Made by a program: the position numbers and the translations under genes. A stretch of 64,000 nt of DNA from contig JARFIW010000588.1 in assembly GCA_036346225.1 (NCBI GenBank), forward strand, positions 7,445,501-7,509,500. Reading direction: 5' to 3'. The notes below the pieces were generated by a model. The model was not told where the DNA came from and did no database searches. It was given only the letters and a program-made list of their open reading frames with translations. The stretch is from Platerodrilus igneus. Its lineage: Eukaryota > Arthropoda > Insecta > Coleoptera > Lycidae. Positions 24,249 through 36,628 of the stretch are shown in pieces. Every line of letters starts with the position of its first letter. Within the stretch, counting starts at the first letter, position 1.

Positions 24249-24272
24249 CTCCCACTCGAACGATAACAACGT

Positions 24273-24732
24273 ATACAAAATTTAACTATTTTTATATGAC
24301 CTTCTAATTAGTTTTGCGGAAGGATCTCCTGATTCATTAGCGCTGCCACTGTATAATAGCAATTAAAAGGATGTATAAATTTAAGTATTACACATATTCT
24401 ACCGAAAAAATATGTTAAAACATCTATAAAAAAGAATATGTATGTTATTTTATAATGAACCAAACCTTATTACAAATTCAATCGACAACTCAAATTAGGA
24501 AAGCAGATTTCGGATAAAAAGTTACAATTTATATGTCAAAGTGCGCTTCATTTAATTGGAATAATATCGACTATTGGTATCTGAGTGATGCTGCAGGGGG
24601 ATTTACGTTTCCCATTCCACATTGACCTACGTTTATATTATAACTTTATCTATACCAGTTGCAGTACTTTGAACTCAGTTTAAGCAGTACGATGTTTATA
24701 CGATATCGAGACGCCTGTGAACTGGTGTTAAA
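24273..24732. other. Upstream region of the CYB561D gene
   Basis: Unique-looking AT-rich DNA between the Gypsy-1 TSD and the start codon. No clear TATA or initiator pair was chosen. The retrotransposon ends only about 460 bases before the ATG, so it may sit in the promoter. Confidence 0.4.
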
Positions 24733-24900
24733 ATGTCCGATACCGACAACAAAACTAAACTTATACAAGGAATTAAATGGTTCTTAAACACTTTTCTGTA
24801 CCAGTGTGTCGCTGTTGTTCTTGTATATTCTCTATGGGTGCCTATTGTGCCTTCTTATATACCGTCATTTTCATGGCATGTGATAATTTCCACATTAGGG
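24733..24900 (+). CDS. Cytochrome b561-domain gene (CYB561D1/D2-like), exon 1
   Basis: ATG at 24733; 56 codons, ending in phase 0 at the donor GGG|GTAAGT. It encodes a short hydrophilic start (MSDTDNKTK), one membrane helix (residues about 19-40), and FSWHVIISTLG, where the His of SWH is the first heme ligand. CYB561D proteins are six-helix membrane reductases that pass electrons, typically from ascorbate, across a membrane through two b hemes to ferric iron or monodehydroascorbate. Exons 2 (24954-25160) and 3 (37551-37855) complete a predicted protein of about 226 residues, close to the 222-229 of the human D1/D2 proteins. Cellular location is not shown by the sequence. Confidence 0.85.
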
Positions 24901-24953
24901 GTAAGTTTAATAAAAAACCCATAGCTTTGTTTATAAGTAAGTTTGTTTATTAG

Positions 24954-25160
24954 ATGATTCCATTCATGATAGAATCGTTTTTGTTATTCTCGGGTGATAA
25001 TATTTGAGCCAAACACTTACACGTAAACAGAAGCATTGGATACACGCGATACTTGTATCCATTGGAACCTTCTTGTTTGTGGTAGGAATTGCAATAGAAA
25101 GTTACAGAAAAGATTTCTACCCAAACGCAAAGCATTTCCAGTCTTTACATGCAATTACAG
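24954..25160 (+). CDS. CYB561D-like exon 2, with apparent 1-base deletion
   Basis: After a 53-bp intron ending TTTATTAG, the exon starts MIPFMIESFLLFSGDNI, matching the PxLM.EAxLLFSP region of the family. It then meets TGA at 25005. One frame over, the text continues QTLTRKQKHWIHAILVSIG and ends HFQSLHAITG at the donor ACAG|GTATGG. Adding one base to the TTTG at about 25003-25006 would join the two parts and give the exact phase (1) needed by exon 3. The His residues of KHWIHA and SLHAIT are the second and third heme ligands. Either this allele is broken or the assembly lost a G. The rest of the gene is intact, which favours the second. Confidence 0.82.
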
Positions 25161-25664
25161 GTATGGTTTTACAGCACTAGTGAAAAAAATCGGTTGACGA
25201 TGCACTTAGGCACACTAAAGCATTTTGTTTATTTTTTAATATAGCGAATGTTTATAATTATAATTTCCATTTACAATAAATGCGAGCAAATGCCGATTTT
25301 GTCGGTATTTTTAAAAAAGTTTCCAAAAATTGCAATAAAAAACCGTGAAGCGATATGAATGAAATACGTATGTTAATTCAAGTAGAATATTTTAAAAGCG
25401 AACGTAAATAGGGTTAATTTTGGTAAACACTTAGAAATATTTCAAATTTTAGTAAATTTTATTTGTTTTTCATAATTTATATGTGGCAATACACATTATT
25501 GATTTTTCACAAGTTGAAACGAAGCAATGAAATACGCTAAAACGACTAATCTCGAGATTGATTGGACCGACCACGCCACCGCACGTAAAACCACACCCAG
25601 TCGTGCCTTAATCATTCATCGTTTATTGAATTTCCTGACAATTAAAATGAATTTTCACGACGTT

Positions 25665-25900
25665 CGGGACATCACACGATTTTTAGAGTTCCGTACCTTA
25701 TAAGGTATAACATAACTTTTATAAGATCACTCTCGTGTCCGTCCGTCCGTCTGTTACAGAGGTTTTTCTCGAAAAGTATGTAACGTAGGAATTTGAAAGT
25801 TGGCTCAATGCTAGGTGTTTATGGCGCGCACATATATCGACAGTCAGAAAATAGAAAAAAAATTTTAGATTAAAATGGCGGGGTGTTAATTCGGTCAACA
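25665..25900 (+). repeat. Dispersed repeat fragment with (GTCC)n core
   Basis: The string TTTTTAGAGTTCCGTACC, followed by ATAAGATCACTCTCGTGTCC and the GTCCGTCCGTCTGTTAC run, is characteristic of a repeat spread through many insect and other arthropod genomes. Boundaries and TSD were not found. Confidence 0.5.
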
Positions 25901-25937
25901 GAAGAAAAGTTTTAAGAAATATATCGCGTGAGGTATC

Positions 25938-28900
25938 ATTTGAATGGACCTGCACCTTGCTGAAGTTCCAGATTACTAAAACAGGTGAAATGGCTTGCGT
26001 GTTCTAATGAGCTAAAGAGCCAAACTACAGGTCCAACCAAAGTAGTAGGGTCGTTAGCGAGGAACCAGATTATGACAGGTCCCCGAAAGAGGGCAGCGGC
26101 TCTTTCGGTACTTAGATTGGCAGAGACCATAGGGGTCGGTATGGCAGTCTAAGACACACTACCGCGATGTGGAAGGCAACGAGAAACCACCACATTACCT
26201 CCCAAGTACACAGCGTACCTAAATTGTAATAAAATGATGGCATTCTCTGAGGTAATAGGTTCCGAAGTTAAAATAATCCCCCACTCGGATCTCCGGGAGG
26301 GAACTACTTCGGAGGATGCCATCGGAAAGTTCAGAATAAGAGTCGGGAATATTTTGCGAGTCGGAGCGTGGAATGTGGGAAGTATGAAGCAAGTAGGTAA
26401 GCTAGAGAACCTAAAAATCGAAATGGATAGGTTAGCGGTAGACATAGTAGGAATTAGCGAAGTCCGTTGGCCAGAGGCGGGGCATTTTTGGAGTGGAGAC
26501 TTCAGGGTAATTCATACAAGAGCAACGGAAGGAAATTTGGAAGTGGGGATAGTTACTTACAAAAGAACGAAAGAGTACTCATGGTTAGATTAGAATCTAA
26601 ACCGGTAAACACAGTAATAATACAAGTATACATGCCCACTTCTAGCTACAGTGACGAAGAAGTAGAAGCGATCTAGAAAGATATCGAAGACATTAAGATA
26701 CATAAAAGGACAAAAAAAATTAATAATTATGGGGAATTTTAATGCAGTGGTAGGCGAGGGTAGGGAAGGAGCGGTAGTAGGTTTATTTGATTTAGGCACG
26801 AGAAACGACAGGGGAACAGGTTGGTAGAATTTTGCGACAAAAACAATTTAATAATCACAAACACATTATTCCAACATCATGCTAGAAAACGATATACGTG
26901 GAAGATGCCAGGGGTTTATAGGAAAATATCAAATAGATTGCATTCTTGTTAGACAACGGTTTAGGAATCAAGTAAAAGACTGCAGAAGCTACCTAGAAAC
27001 AGATATAGATACTGACCACAACATCGTAATTATAAAGGCCGCACTTAAATTTAAAAATTTGAAAAAAAAACTGAAAAAGGCAGTTTGAAGATAAAGATAT
27101 TCAAAAAACATTCAAAAAAAAGTCAAATGATTTCTTGAAAGATATCGGGAAAATATCTGATACTAAGGAAGTAGAAACAGATTGGAATAACTTTAAATCC
27201 AGACTAGATATGGCGGCAAGAAATATTCTGCGATATACACAAAAAAAAAACCAGAAACCATAGATAACAAAGATGTCCTGAATTTAATAGAAAAAAGATG
27301 AAAATACAAAATAAATAAAACGAAACGGGAAAACAAAGATACAAAGCCATAAAATGGGAAATTATTCGCAAATACAGGAAAGCTAAAAAACAATCAATTG
27401 ATGAATAGTGCAAAGAGGTACACACCAAGTTAGAAAAGAAAGACATATAAAGCATACAAACTAATTAGAATCAATTTTAGGGATATAAAACCGTATAACA
27501 AAAATATGAGACGCGGGAGGAAACGTCATTATAGAAAGAGTGAAGAAAGTGGATAGATGGCAAGAATATATAGGGAATTTATATGCCAGAGAGGAACTAA
27601 CAGCATTAGAACAGGAATCAGACATAGACAACGATGGCTTGGGATATCCTATACTTAGAGATGAGTTTGAATTAGCATTAAAGGGTCTGAGAAATGCTAA
27701 GGCACCGGGTACAGATAAGGTGCAAGCAGAAACTCTAAAAGGCTCTGGAGAAGCAGTAACAAAACGTCTTTTCCAACTTGTAAGCTATATGTATGAGACA
27801 AGCGAGATGCCCAAAGAAGAAAGGCGCGGAGAGATGTGAAAATTTCAGAACAATGTACTTGACAGCACACGTGTCAAAAATATTAACTAGAATTGTACAA
27901 AGACGAATGGAAAAACCAGCTGAAAAAATATTAGGAGAAGACCAATTTGGGTTTAGGCGAAACAGGCGAACACGGGAGGCTAGTTTAGCTCTGAAAGTAA
28001 TAATGGAAAAAACAATAGAAAAAGGGGAAAGCGTGTATATAGGGTTTGTAGATCTGGAAAAAGCATTCGACAATGTAAAATGGAAAAAAATGTTTGAAAT
28101 ACTCAAAAAAATTGGAATGAGTTATAGGGATAGACAAATAGTACATAGCTTATACAAAGAGAAAACATCAGTAATAGAATTAGAGCAGGAACGTCGAGAA
28201 GTAAACATTAGGAAAGGGGCGAGTCAGGGATGTGCCCTATCCCCATTAATTTTTAACTTGCACATTGAAGAGGCAATGAATACTGTCAAATGCAGGAAGA
28301 CATTTGGAATTACTTTGCAAGGACACAAGATTGATATGCTCAGATTTACAAATGATATAGTAGTATTAGCATCTAGCAAGGAAGAGTTAGAAGCTGCTCT
28401 TAATGAAATGGAAACGGTTTTAACAGAGGGATATGGTATGAAAATTAACAAAACTAAAACTAAATTACTAGTACGCAGAGAAGAAAACAAATCATAAACA
28501 AGAATACAAATATATAACACGAACTTACAAGAGGTTAAGGATTTTTGCTACCTAGGAAGCCAAATAACGCAAGATGGAAAAAGCGAAAAAGATATAAAAC
28601 AAAGATTAGTACAAAGTCGTACTACATTTAACAAGAAAAAGCAACTACTGTGTTCGTAGACAACAAACATAGAAACAAGGAAAAGATTGTTTAAAGCATA
28701 TGTGTGGAGCACAGCACTGTACGGCTGTGAAGCCTGGACAGTAGGAGAAGCGGACAAGAAAAAAGTAGAGGCCTTTAAAATGTGGTGCTACTGACGTATG
28801 ATGAAGATATCATGGACAGACAAAGTCACGAACGAAGAGGTACAAAAATTGTAGAGGAAGAAATAAATATGTGGAAAACGGTAAAAAATAGGAGAGATAG

Positions 28901-29290
28901 GATGATAGACCACATACTACGGCATGAGGGAATAGTACGGAATATATTAGAAGCAGAGATAGGAAAAAAGAGAAGAAGAGGTAGACCTAGCTTAGACTAC
29001 TGCACACTGATAGTGAAAGATGTAGGCTGTAGGAATTTCAGGGAAATGTGTAGGTTAGCTCAGAATAGACACAATGGAGGTACGCATCTAAGCAGTCCCA
29101 AGATGGATAAATTAATGACGAAAAAGTAACTGTACTTAAACATGATGATTATTATAAGAAACTACAAGTATTGGTTGGACAATATTCTCGAATAATGTTA
29201 ATTGTGTGAAAGGATTTACTGGAAAACTATTAATTCGGAAAAAGTCTAAGTGTTGAGAATCTTGGCAGCCACAGGCTACTTAACCCTGTT
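25938..29290 (+). mobile_element. RTE-clade LINE, copy 2 (in CYB561D intron, sense orientation)
   Basis: Co-linear with copy 1 at 11725-8300: the same 5' leader (GAATGGACCTGCACC... to 26233), coding region 26234-29129, and the tail with the CAGCCACAGGCTACTTAACCC motif ending near 29290. More decayed than copy 1. Confidence 0.88.
26234..29129 (+). pseudogene. RTE endonuclease-reverse transcriptase, copy 2, dead
   Basis: The N-terminus (MMAFSEV...) and endonuclease motifs GAWN, ISEVRW and the QVYMPTSS stretch are readable but broken by shifts from 26560 on. The catalytic-region TGDFN is altered to GNFN near 26735. The RT part is best kept in 27793-28497 (QFGFRRNRRTREA, VDLEKAFDNVKW, QGCALSP), but the catalytic FADD reads FTND (28344-28355). 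The C-terminal part runs 28782-29129 with RRRGRPSLDY. The lost Asp means it could not reverse transcribe even if frames were restored. Confidence 0.9.
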
Positions 29291-29899
29291 ATATTCCCGC
29301 GTCGCGTGTTCACAGCCACTACCACAGTTAGCAACAATGGTACTATCCACGTTCACATTATTGCACAACAAAAGATATTACGACATAATTATGTGTCAAA
29401 TTGTATCACATGCCAAATTCGTTTACAATGATACTAGTTGCACCTTAAAAAATAAAAAGTACTCACTTAAAAATGTGGAACTCTTCACGATTTTGAGGGT
29501 AATCCTTGCGCAGGGCCCATGCTAATTTCCTGGTATCTCGTTTTTGTGTGGGTTTGCGTTATGCCCTTGTTGAAACCAGATTTAACGTCTTCCTCTTCTT
29601 CTGTTTGTAGGCAGGAAGAAGGAATAAGGTGAACGAAACGATAGAATGTAGAGATAAAGGGAAACCTACATCCTAAAAGAGAAAAATCAAAAAAGACACA
29701 GGCAAACGTCACCGTTTGATGTCTTATTGGCTAATCATGTCGTGTCACACACCGCGCACTTGCGCCATTCATTCCGCGTCTGCGCATTTCTTTGCGTAAA
29801 CGCAACTGTCCGAAATGACGGAAATTTAACAAGTTTATTTGAAATAATGGCGGGAATTTAGTCAAATATTTAAAAATGTGCAATGCCAATTTTGGCATG
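29291..29899. other. Intronic DNA without recognised features
   Basis: No coding region or transposon match seen. A hairpin-free mixed-composition stretch between RTE copy 2 and the next RTE tail. Confidence 0.4.
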
Positions 29900-30075
29900 T
29901 AACAACCCCCTTCACTGAATCTCGGTAAAATAGGGCATAAAATTAGAAACAATAGAAGGGAAACCAAACCGTATATGGGCTGTGTGAGAATTTCAGGGAA
30001 CTGTGTAGGCGAGGTCAGAATATAAATAAGTGCAGGTACGTGTCTAACCAGTTTTGAAACGGAAAACCTTGTTAC
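29900..30075 (+). mobile_element. RTE LINE tail fragment
   Basis: CCCCCTTCACTGAATCTCGGTAAAATAGGGCATAAAATTAG-type tail joined to the degenerate C-terminal coding end (GTGTGAGAATTTCAGGGAACTGTGTAGG). This is the same arrangement as the reverse complement of 8130-8300. Confidence 0.65.
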
Positions 30076-31824
30076 AGGCGGAAAAGCTACTAAGTGTATC
30101 TTTTCCAGTCGAATTATAAAATGGGGGCGGCCTGTAAAACAAAATTTAAAGGGGGGTCACCAGCACTAGCTAGCGGAAGGTCGTGGATCATATAGAGGGT
30201 TAAAATTTTGAAAAAAGGGGTTAAATTAATTTATAATATACTACAAAAATGTGGCACTTACCTTTCATAAAATATTGTGGCTTAATGACAATTGCCAAGG
30301 GCGCCAGACAAGTCGAGAATGTCCAAATGTTCGTACAAAACCTTGAGAGACTTGTCATCCCAAGGAGGACAATTGTTTCTTTTAATCAATTCCTCACTTT
30401 TTACTACTTATATAAAAAATAAGAAAAACTATTGACTTAGTCAACGGCAAACAAAACTATTTAATTCACAGAGCAATAAACGTGAACCTCTTACATTCAT
30501 TGATTTAGAAATTTAAGTGAATAGGTGACTATGGAATTTATGAAAATTTTGTGTACATAAGTAGTTATCAAACACTTGTATATGAAAGAAACTTATATTA
30601 TAAATCGTACACTAAATTAATCCTACGGTTTATGGCCAAAACGTCCTAACAAATAAACTAACTAAAAATTGGTCATGCTACTTAACTATAAAAGCTTACT
30701 AATAATTGTCCGTTGTTTGAGGGTTTGTTTTCCAACGTAGAGCAGTTCTTAAATTTGGGAAGAGAATCTCGCTTGTTGCTTCTGTTTGTAATGTTTCAGA
30801 AAATTGACTGGCACACGAACTCGGCAGAATTTTTGACAATATAACTTACTTGCTGCGTCACACGCCTACAAGCTTTTTAAATATTTATCTTGCATCACTT
30901 TAAATCCGCGAACTATGGGCATAACCCTCGCGAAACTGGAAGAGTAGCACTTCTTTCCAATCTTTTTTCTAACGTGATACGAAGTGGAATATTCTGTCAT
31001 GCCAGAGAATGCTACCCGCAAAACTACGTTTCTCTCTACTTCTTAACCACGGTCGGCCCCATTGGAAGAACTCTCTGTCCTTTGGCTAAGCCCTCAAATA
31101 TATAGACTATTTCCCTACAGTAATAATTATGACCGTCATTTTCTGTTATCCAATGACTGAACAGAACCTCCCACAAAACAAGATTTCAGAAACCAAATCC
31201 AACCCCTTTTTAGATGATGGTCACGGATGCAATCACTTTCCCACGAATTTAAATTATATTTTTACCTTCTACGAATTACTTAAATATGGCAATGTGGAAT
31301 CTACTTATGGCGACAGTGTCTGCCATTAACAAAGACCGGTAAACCTACTTGAGCCAAAATGGATTTTAAATACAATGAATGTCTCCAGACTACTTAAGAT
31401 TACTTGTATTATTTGAACAAATCAATTTGGAAATAGTGTCCGCTATTATAATGTTTTGTTTTGTCTAACCCTCTGTAAATCAACAAAAGTGTTAAGCTTT
31501 TCAAACTGAAATTGGTTTTCCTTTATTTACGCTAAAAAGGTACTATTACATTTTAATTTAATCGGATTTGTTAGTCTGTTACCGACCTAACTTTTAAGAA
31601 GTTTATTGTATTTGACTTACGATGGGGTCTAGAGCTTTACATGATGACCTGCCGCTGGAATTTAGTAGCCCGAAGCTATCGGTAAATGTGGTCTTTTTAT
31701 TATAAAGATCCTAAATAAAATGAGGTAATTTATTGTGGGAATTTTTGTCTATACTTTATGCAAGTTACTGAATTTTAAATTAATTAATTTGTTTAATCGT
31801 TAACATTACAAAATAATGTTACAA
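30076..31824. other. Intronic DNA without recognised features
   Basis: AT-rich, no frame with family resemblance, no clear inverted or direct repeat found. Confidence 0.4.
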
Positions 31825-32530
31825 CCTAATGACGAAAAAATAAGCGCAGATAAATCTTATGATTATTATAAGGAACTACAGGTGTTGGTTGTGAAATATC
31901 TGCAACTAATGTTGACTGTGCGATAAGATACATTGGAAAAAATATTAATTCGGTAAATGTTCAAAAGCTGGGGGAAGTTGACAGCCACAGGCTGCTTACC
32001 CCCTCCACAACCACTAAATGTCTGAGAAATCGGGTATGTAATTGTAAAACAATAGAAGGGGACCGAACTGCATCTAACAAGAAAGAACAGCGCCTATGAC
32101 GAAAGACAACAAACATAGAAACAAGAAGAAAATTGTTGAAAGCATATGTGTGGAGCACAGCGCAGTAGGCCTATGAAATACGGGCAGTCAGAAAAGCAGA
32201 CAGAAAAGCGGCAGCAGCCTTTTGGAATGCTGTGCTTCAGATGTATGAGGATGATAGCATGGACAGGCAAAGTTAATAACAAATAGGTTATAGAAACAGT
32301 AGGGGAACAAGGATATCTGTGGAAAAAAAATAGGAGAAATAGCAGGGCAGAATATGTTCCAAGACATTTTTAGGGAATAGTATGGGATATATTACAAGCA
32401 GAGATAGGAAAAAAAGAGGCAGATGTAGACCTAGATCAGATAGTGATAGATAAAGACTCTGCAAATTTCAGGGAATATGTGTAGGTTAGGTCAGAATAGG
32501 AAACAATGATTGTACGCGTCTAACCAGTGA
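31825..32530 (+). mobile_element. Decayed RTE LINE 3' fragment
   Basis: Begins in the family tail (AATGACGAAAAAATAAGCGCAG... CAGCCACAGGCTGCTTACC near 31982). It then carries the C-terminal coding end with many stops: GAAACAAGAAGAAAATTG, GTGTGGAGCACAGC, and GGAACAATATTAC replaced by GGATATATTACAAG. It ends at the AATAGGAAACAATGATTGTACGCGTCTAACCAG segment. Same arrangement as 7420-8085 reversed. Confidence 0.65.
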
Positions 32531-33119
32531 TGATAATGGTGAATTTTGATTTTAATAGGGATAGTAGCTATTGAGTCATAGATTATCGGAAAACTGCAGG
32601 TTTTTTTGACAGTGTAATAGGTGCTGGGAAAAAAAATTTAAACACAGTAATAGAAAACGTAGTTACTAATGTACCAGTACAATGTGGGATAATATATTCA
32701 TTTTTCAGTTATCACAATCAAATTTGGATAAGATATAAATATACATAAAAAATAAAAGCAGCTTAATTTGTTTTATTGATTGCTCACTGTAGTTTTGATA
32801 CGGAATCCTAATAGTGCAAACTTGACGCACTCTTGACTAACTTTTCTATTTGAACCGGGAGGTAATTGGGGGGGATAAGTTGGCAGTCGGACTGTTGCAA
32901 CGTGCGTTCGTTGTACTGAAAGGAGGTGCCGAGCTGTGGTGAAGTTGATCCGCAACGAAAATGTCCCTCTGGGATACTATTACCCTTGCCGATGATCCCA
33001 TAACAACTGTCTGTTGAAAAATACCTCTTTTTCAAAATGGCGGTGTTCCTTTGCAACTACAGTGCATTTTCTAGGGGTTTGGATAAGTAAATCGACTATA
33101 AGGACAACAGTATTATGTA
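32531..33119. other. Intronic DNA without recognised features
   Basis: No coding region or repeat recognised. Confidence 0.4.
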
Positions 33120-33395
33120 AGTAAAGGCCGTTACACTTGTGGCCACGTCTCCAGTGCTTCGTATTAATTGTACTCCAAAATCAATCAAATAGTAAATAAA
33201 ATTTAGAAACTAAAAACTAAGATGGGTTTAAATAATGATATCCCTAGCTTTAACTTTGGAATGTGTCTGATCAACAAGATACTAGCAAAAAGCAAAACGG
33301 GAGGGAACCGTAATACCGAATAGCAGCATCTAGCTGTGCCTACCAGTGCGACCTGAAAGGTTGATTTAAAATTATCCAAGTCTAACTAAATGAGT
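33120..33395 (-). mobile_element. MULE-like repeat, inverted copy (right part)
   Basis: The reverse complement matches the 3' two thirds of the MITE at 14194-14903: CCTTTCAGGTCGCACTGGTA, CTATTCGGTATTACGG, GTTGATCAGACACATTCCAAAG, CTAGGGATATCATTATTTA and GTGGCCACAAGTGTAACGGCC. The other end is unclear; 33400-33960 is AT-rich. Confidence 0.65.
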
Positions 33396-33399
33396 TTTT

Positions 33400-34080
33400 A
33401 CTAATGGATTCGAATTTCTAAGCATTTTTCCTTCTTATACATACTACGACCAAAATAAACTCAACGCCAAACAAAATAAATCAAACGACAAAAATCTAAA
33501 AACATAAATGTACAAAATATATACAAAAAAAAAGAATAAAATAAAACACCCAAATATCTAAATATGCACGATGCATTTCACACTAAATCAGTCACTGTAT
33601 TTCCTAAGACGCGCGGAAAAAACATCGGGAATTAATTCAAAACTTTAAATCGGGTTAATAAATAACTATACTAAATCAGATTTTTCAATTAACTTAAATC
33701 AATCAAATAATTCAATTAAACTAAAAAATTAAATTAGAGTGAAACCGCGCATCCCTCCCAGGACTTACAAGCGATAGTGATTGTAATTTCCCAGGGCATT
33801 TAGTGCATGAATTATGAAAACTTGCTTAAAAATTTTTTTTCTGCTGTTATTTGAAATAAATTCGGTCACATTAATCAAGTTTTGGTGAAATTCATTGCCA
33901 CGCACATTTTTGAGGGTGAGGTGGGGTGGGTACGTTGCATAAATGCAACATTATGCAGTTAGGAAAGACCCTTCATTATAAAAAATTCAAGTATTTAATA
34001 TAAAATTCATTACATATTTACATATGGAATGTTGAAGCGTTCCTGTGTTGGTTTACTGAGTGTGAAATTTGAAGAAATAG
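33400..34080. other. AT-rich DNA flanking the piggyBac remnant
   Basis: No coding region. GGTGGGGTGGGTACG...GCA at 33915-33950 loosely mirrors GTGCATACCCATCTCCC at 36410-36430 read backwards. These could be piggyBac ends, but no TTAA target duplication fits cleanly. Confidence 0.3.
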
Positions 34081-35858
34081 TTACGATCCGCGCCGATACA
34101 AAGGAATAAAAGTTGTTTTTTGCATTCCCTTGCACTTAGGATTCTTACATCTTCCCCATTTCTGCTGCATTACTGGAAAGTGTCCTACTCCATCGAGGTG
34201 GATCTCGATGGTGAGAATTGCTATAGCCGGTCCCCTCTTTTTTTCGTGTTCAGCAGCAATGATGGAAGTATTAGGCCTTCCTCGTTCCTCTGAAGGTTTT
34301 TTTCTGCTTGCAGATGCATTGAACCACTTCACTCTTGAAGTAAACAGACTTAGCTGATTCTTCACGCGTACTTTAATCTGATTACCATAGCGTCTGTACA
34401 GAAGCCATGAGACGACAACAATGAGATCCAAACAGCGAAATATGAGGCAGAATTACCACTTTTTCGATCGAATTGTGATGCGATACAAAGCAACATGAGA
34501 ATCCAACAAATCGACACTTCCCATTCATTTATTATATGTGGAAACAATTGATGGGCTGGCAACTTGCACGATTTTCTTTTGCTTTCTATCCCATCTGTCC
34601 ACTTGACAAACCGGGTGAACAGAAGCGAAAGTGTTCAGAAAATGTATAGACTTGTTATCGTACCACTTGACAAATCGCAGTTCAACCCTGTCTTGGACCG
34701 TTCTTTTTTTTTCAAACGTACCACGACCATTTTTCTTCATCTCTTTATTTGAGGAGAAGGTTCATCCTGATAGTACCCAGACTGTGGATGCCAAGTTGGT
34801 CAAGTGCTTTCTAAAGATCCACGGCGCTGACCCAATTATCATAAAAATCTTGTGATGAACGTTTTGAGTAATAACCGAAGACAAGTGCAGCACTACGTTC
34901 GCGCTAGCACCCAGATTGGGATGATTGTCTGCGGGAGCAATGGAGCCAGTGTAGATATCCAGGTTGTATACTATACCTTTTTCATCGCAAAGTACGAAAT
35001 TCTTGTACCCCTATTTGTGCGGCTTTTGAGGATGGTATTGCTTTAAATGACTCTTCCCTTTGAACGAAACTATCTGTTCATCTACACAAATTTTCGTCGA
35101 TTGGAATTACTTAGAACTTTGTCACGATATCAGAAACCAAAGGACGAATTTTGTGCAACTTATCATGACCAAGTTGGCCTAATGGGATAACTTTTTTGTT
35201 GTGGTTACTGTGCAAGAAGCGTTTGATGCATTCCCATCTATTTATATGCATTGTGTCAGCAACATCTGCGACTCTGCGTGAGTTGCTCTAATACAACCTG
35301 GAACTTGGTAGCCCGAAAATTGACATCATATGCCAATGAACTGTTCCATTTCTTGGGAGTATGTTCCCAATGGCTTGTTTGTACAAAGTACAAGTTCGAT
35401 TGATCCACTAAACTTTAAATCAAGTCTTTGTCCAGTAAGTGCTTGACGTACTGGATTGGTGACTTTACTTCAGTCACCTGGGGCAAGCATCCATGCCAAG
35501 ATGGTGTTGGTGGCGCAGTCCTCGTTTTTGACCAGTGCAAATTGGTTTTCTTCTTTCTACTATAATTATTGGTTGTGGAGGTCCCAGGCCGAGCTAGATC
35601 ATTATCATCACTTCCTAAAAATTCACAAGCTTTATCAGCAAGGTCACCTTAATTCTGATTCTCCTCCTCATCGGTCTCCTCCTCGTCATCATCATCATCA
35701 TCACTAGAATCGCTAATTTTGTGACGCTGTCACAGATTCAGTTCACCGTGATCATCGCTATCTGAAAGGTTTTCATCTTCACTATCATCTGGAGGAGTGT
35801 ATACTGGTAGCTGATCATTTCGTTTTTTCCCATAAAAAACATTTGTACTGATCGACAT
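34081..35858 (-). pseudogene. piggyBac-like (PGBD) transposase, dead
   Basis: Read right to left from ATG 35858. An acidic N-terminus (TPPDDSEDENLSDSDDHGE, then a run of Asp/Glu codons from the (ATC)n at 35680-35703) is typical of piggyBac proteins. The DDE core follows in pieces: VDEQIVSFKGKSHLKQYHP, KPHKWGYKNFVLCDEKG, GRGTFEKKRT, ELRFVKWYDNKSIHFLNTF and MGSVDLLDSHVALYRI. Last come RSKKWYHRLFFHLLDL and a Cys motif, RCKNPKCKG. Nonsense codons are frequent (for example TGA just before MGSVDLLDS near 34527) and frames shift. Piggybac enzymes insert at TTAA without duplication scars; none is resolved here. Confidence 0.88.
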
Positions 35859-36009
35859 TCTTCTAGAACATAAGATGAAAATTAATACGGATATATTGAA
35901 GCAAAGAATAAATCCTAAATACCAAAAAATATGTAAATATAAACCGTCCAAACTACAAGCTTGTGTTGTTCTGTAGGCTAATTTCAATGCCAAAATACGA
36001 TGCAATTTA

Positions 36010-36628
36010 TTACCTCACTTGCACGCTGTTGCATACATGATTTTACGAAGTTTTTACATGTATTTTTAAAATATATTTGAAATAATTAGAATTTTAGAAC
36101 GCAGTTACGTATTATTACGCGAAATATTTATTTCTGTTTCCAAAACTAAACGCTTTTATTTCAAAATTAATCGAAAATAACAGAGCATCTAAGCCTAATT
36201 GTGCACTTTTGATGCAACAAGGAACGAACGTCGCTTATGAAACACGCAGCTGCTTATGCTAGAAAACTATTTCCTAATTGGTTAGTCTTCTGTATCTTTG
36301 GTGCAAAAGTGTGTAATAATGCTTTTGAAGTGACGTTTACTTTGTTTATATGTGCTGTTAACGGTAGGTATTATTAATGCAACAAAATGCAATAGAGGCT
36401 TAACCGTGCATACCCATCTCCCTTAGCAGTAAGAGATAATTACGTGTAGGTAGATGACCAAATTTTCGGAACCTTGAGAAATTTACATTCGAGGTATTTA
36501 TAAATATTGTGGCGGCTGTACTCGCATAAGCATTGATTTGCATTAATAAGCAAGTTATGCAGTTAATTGTAAACTAGCACGTTTTAGTGTGATGACGCTA
36601 GCCGACAGAATGCTTATGCGACTGCACC
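36010..36628. other. Intronic DNA without recognised features
   Basis: AT-rich; no coding region. Contains the possible piggyBac end near 36410-36430. Confidence 0.35.

Larger units (their letters stand above)
12376..24268 (+). mobile_element. Ty3/gypsy LTR retrotransposon Gypsy-1 with three nested insertions
   Basis: Complete but dead element flanked by the 4-bp TSD ACGT (12372-12375 and 24269-24272). The parts in order are the 5' LTR (12376-13829), primer binding site, gag, protease, reverse transcriptase, RNase H, integrase, polypurine tract (18852-18859), and the 3' LTR (18860-20269 plus 24257-24268). Insertions inside it: a MULE-like MITE at 14194-14903, a SINE at 17034-17333 and a hAT element at 20270-24248. 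Without them the element is about 6.9 kb. The gag-pol frames carry many stops and shifts. Confidence 0.9.

Noticed and set aside
34081..35858. Domesticated PGBD gene
   Set aside because: Several nonsense codons and shifts; no intact frame longer than about 116 codons.
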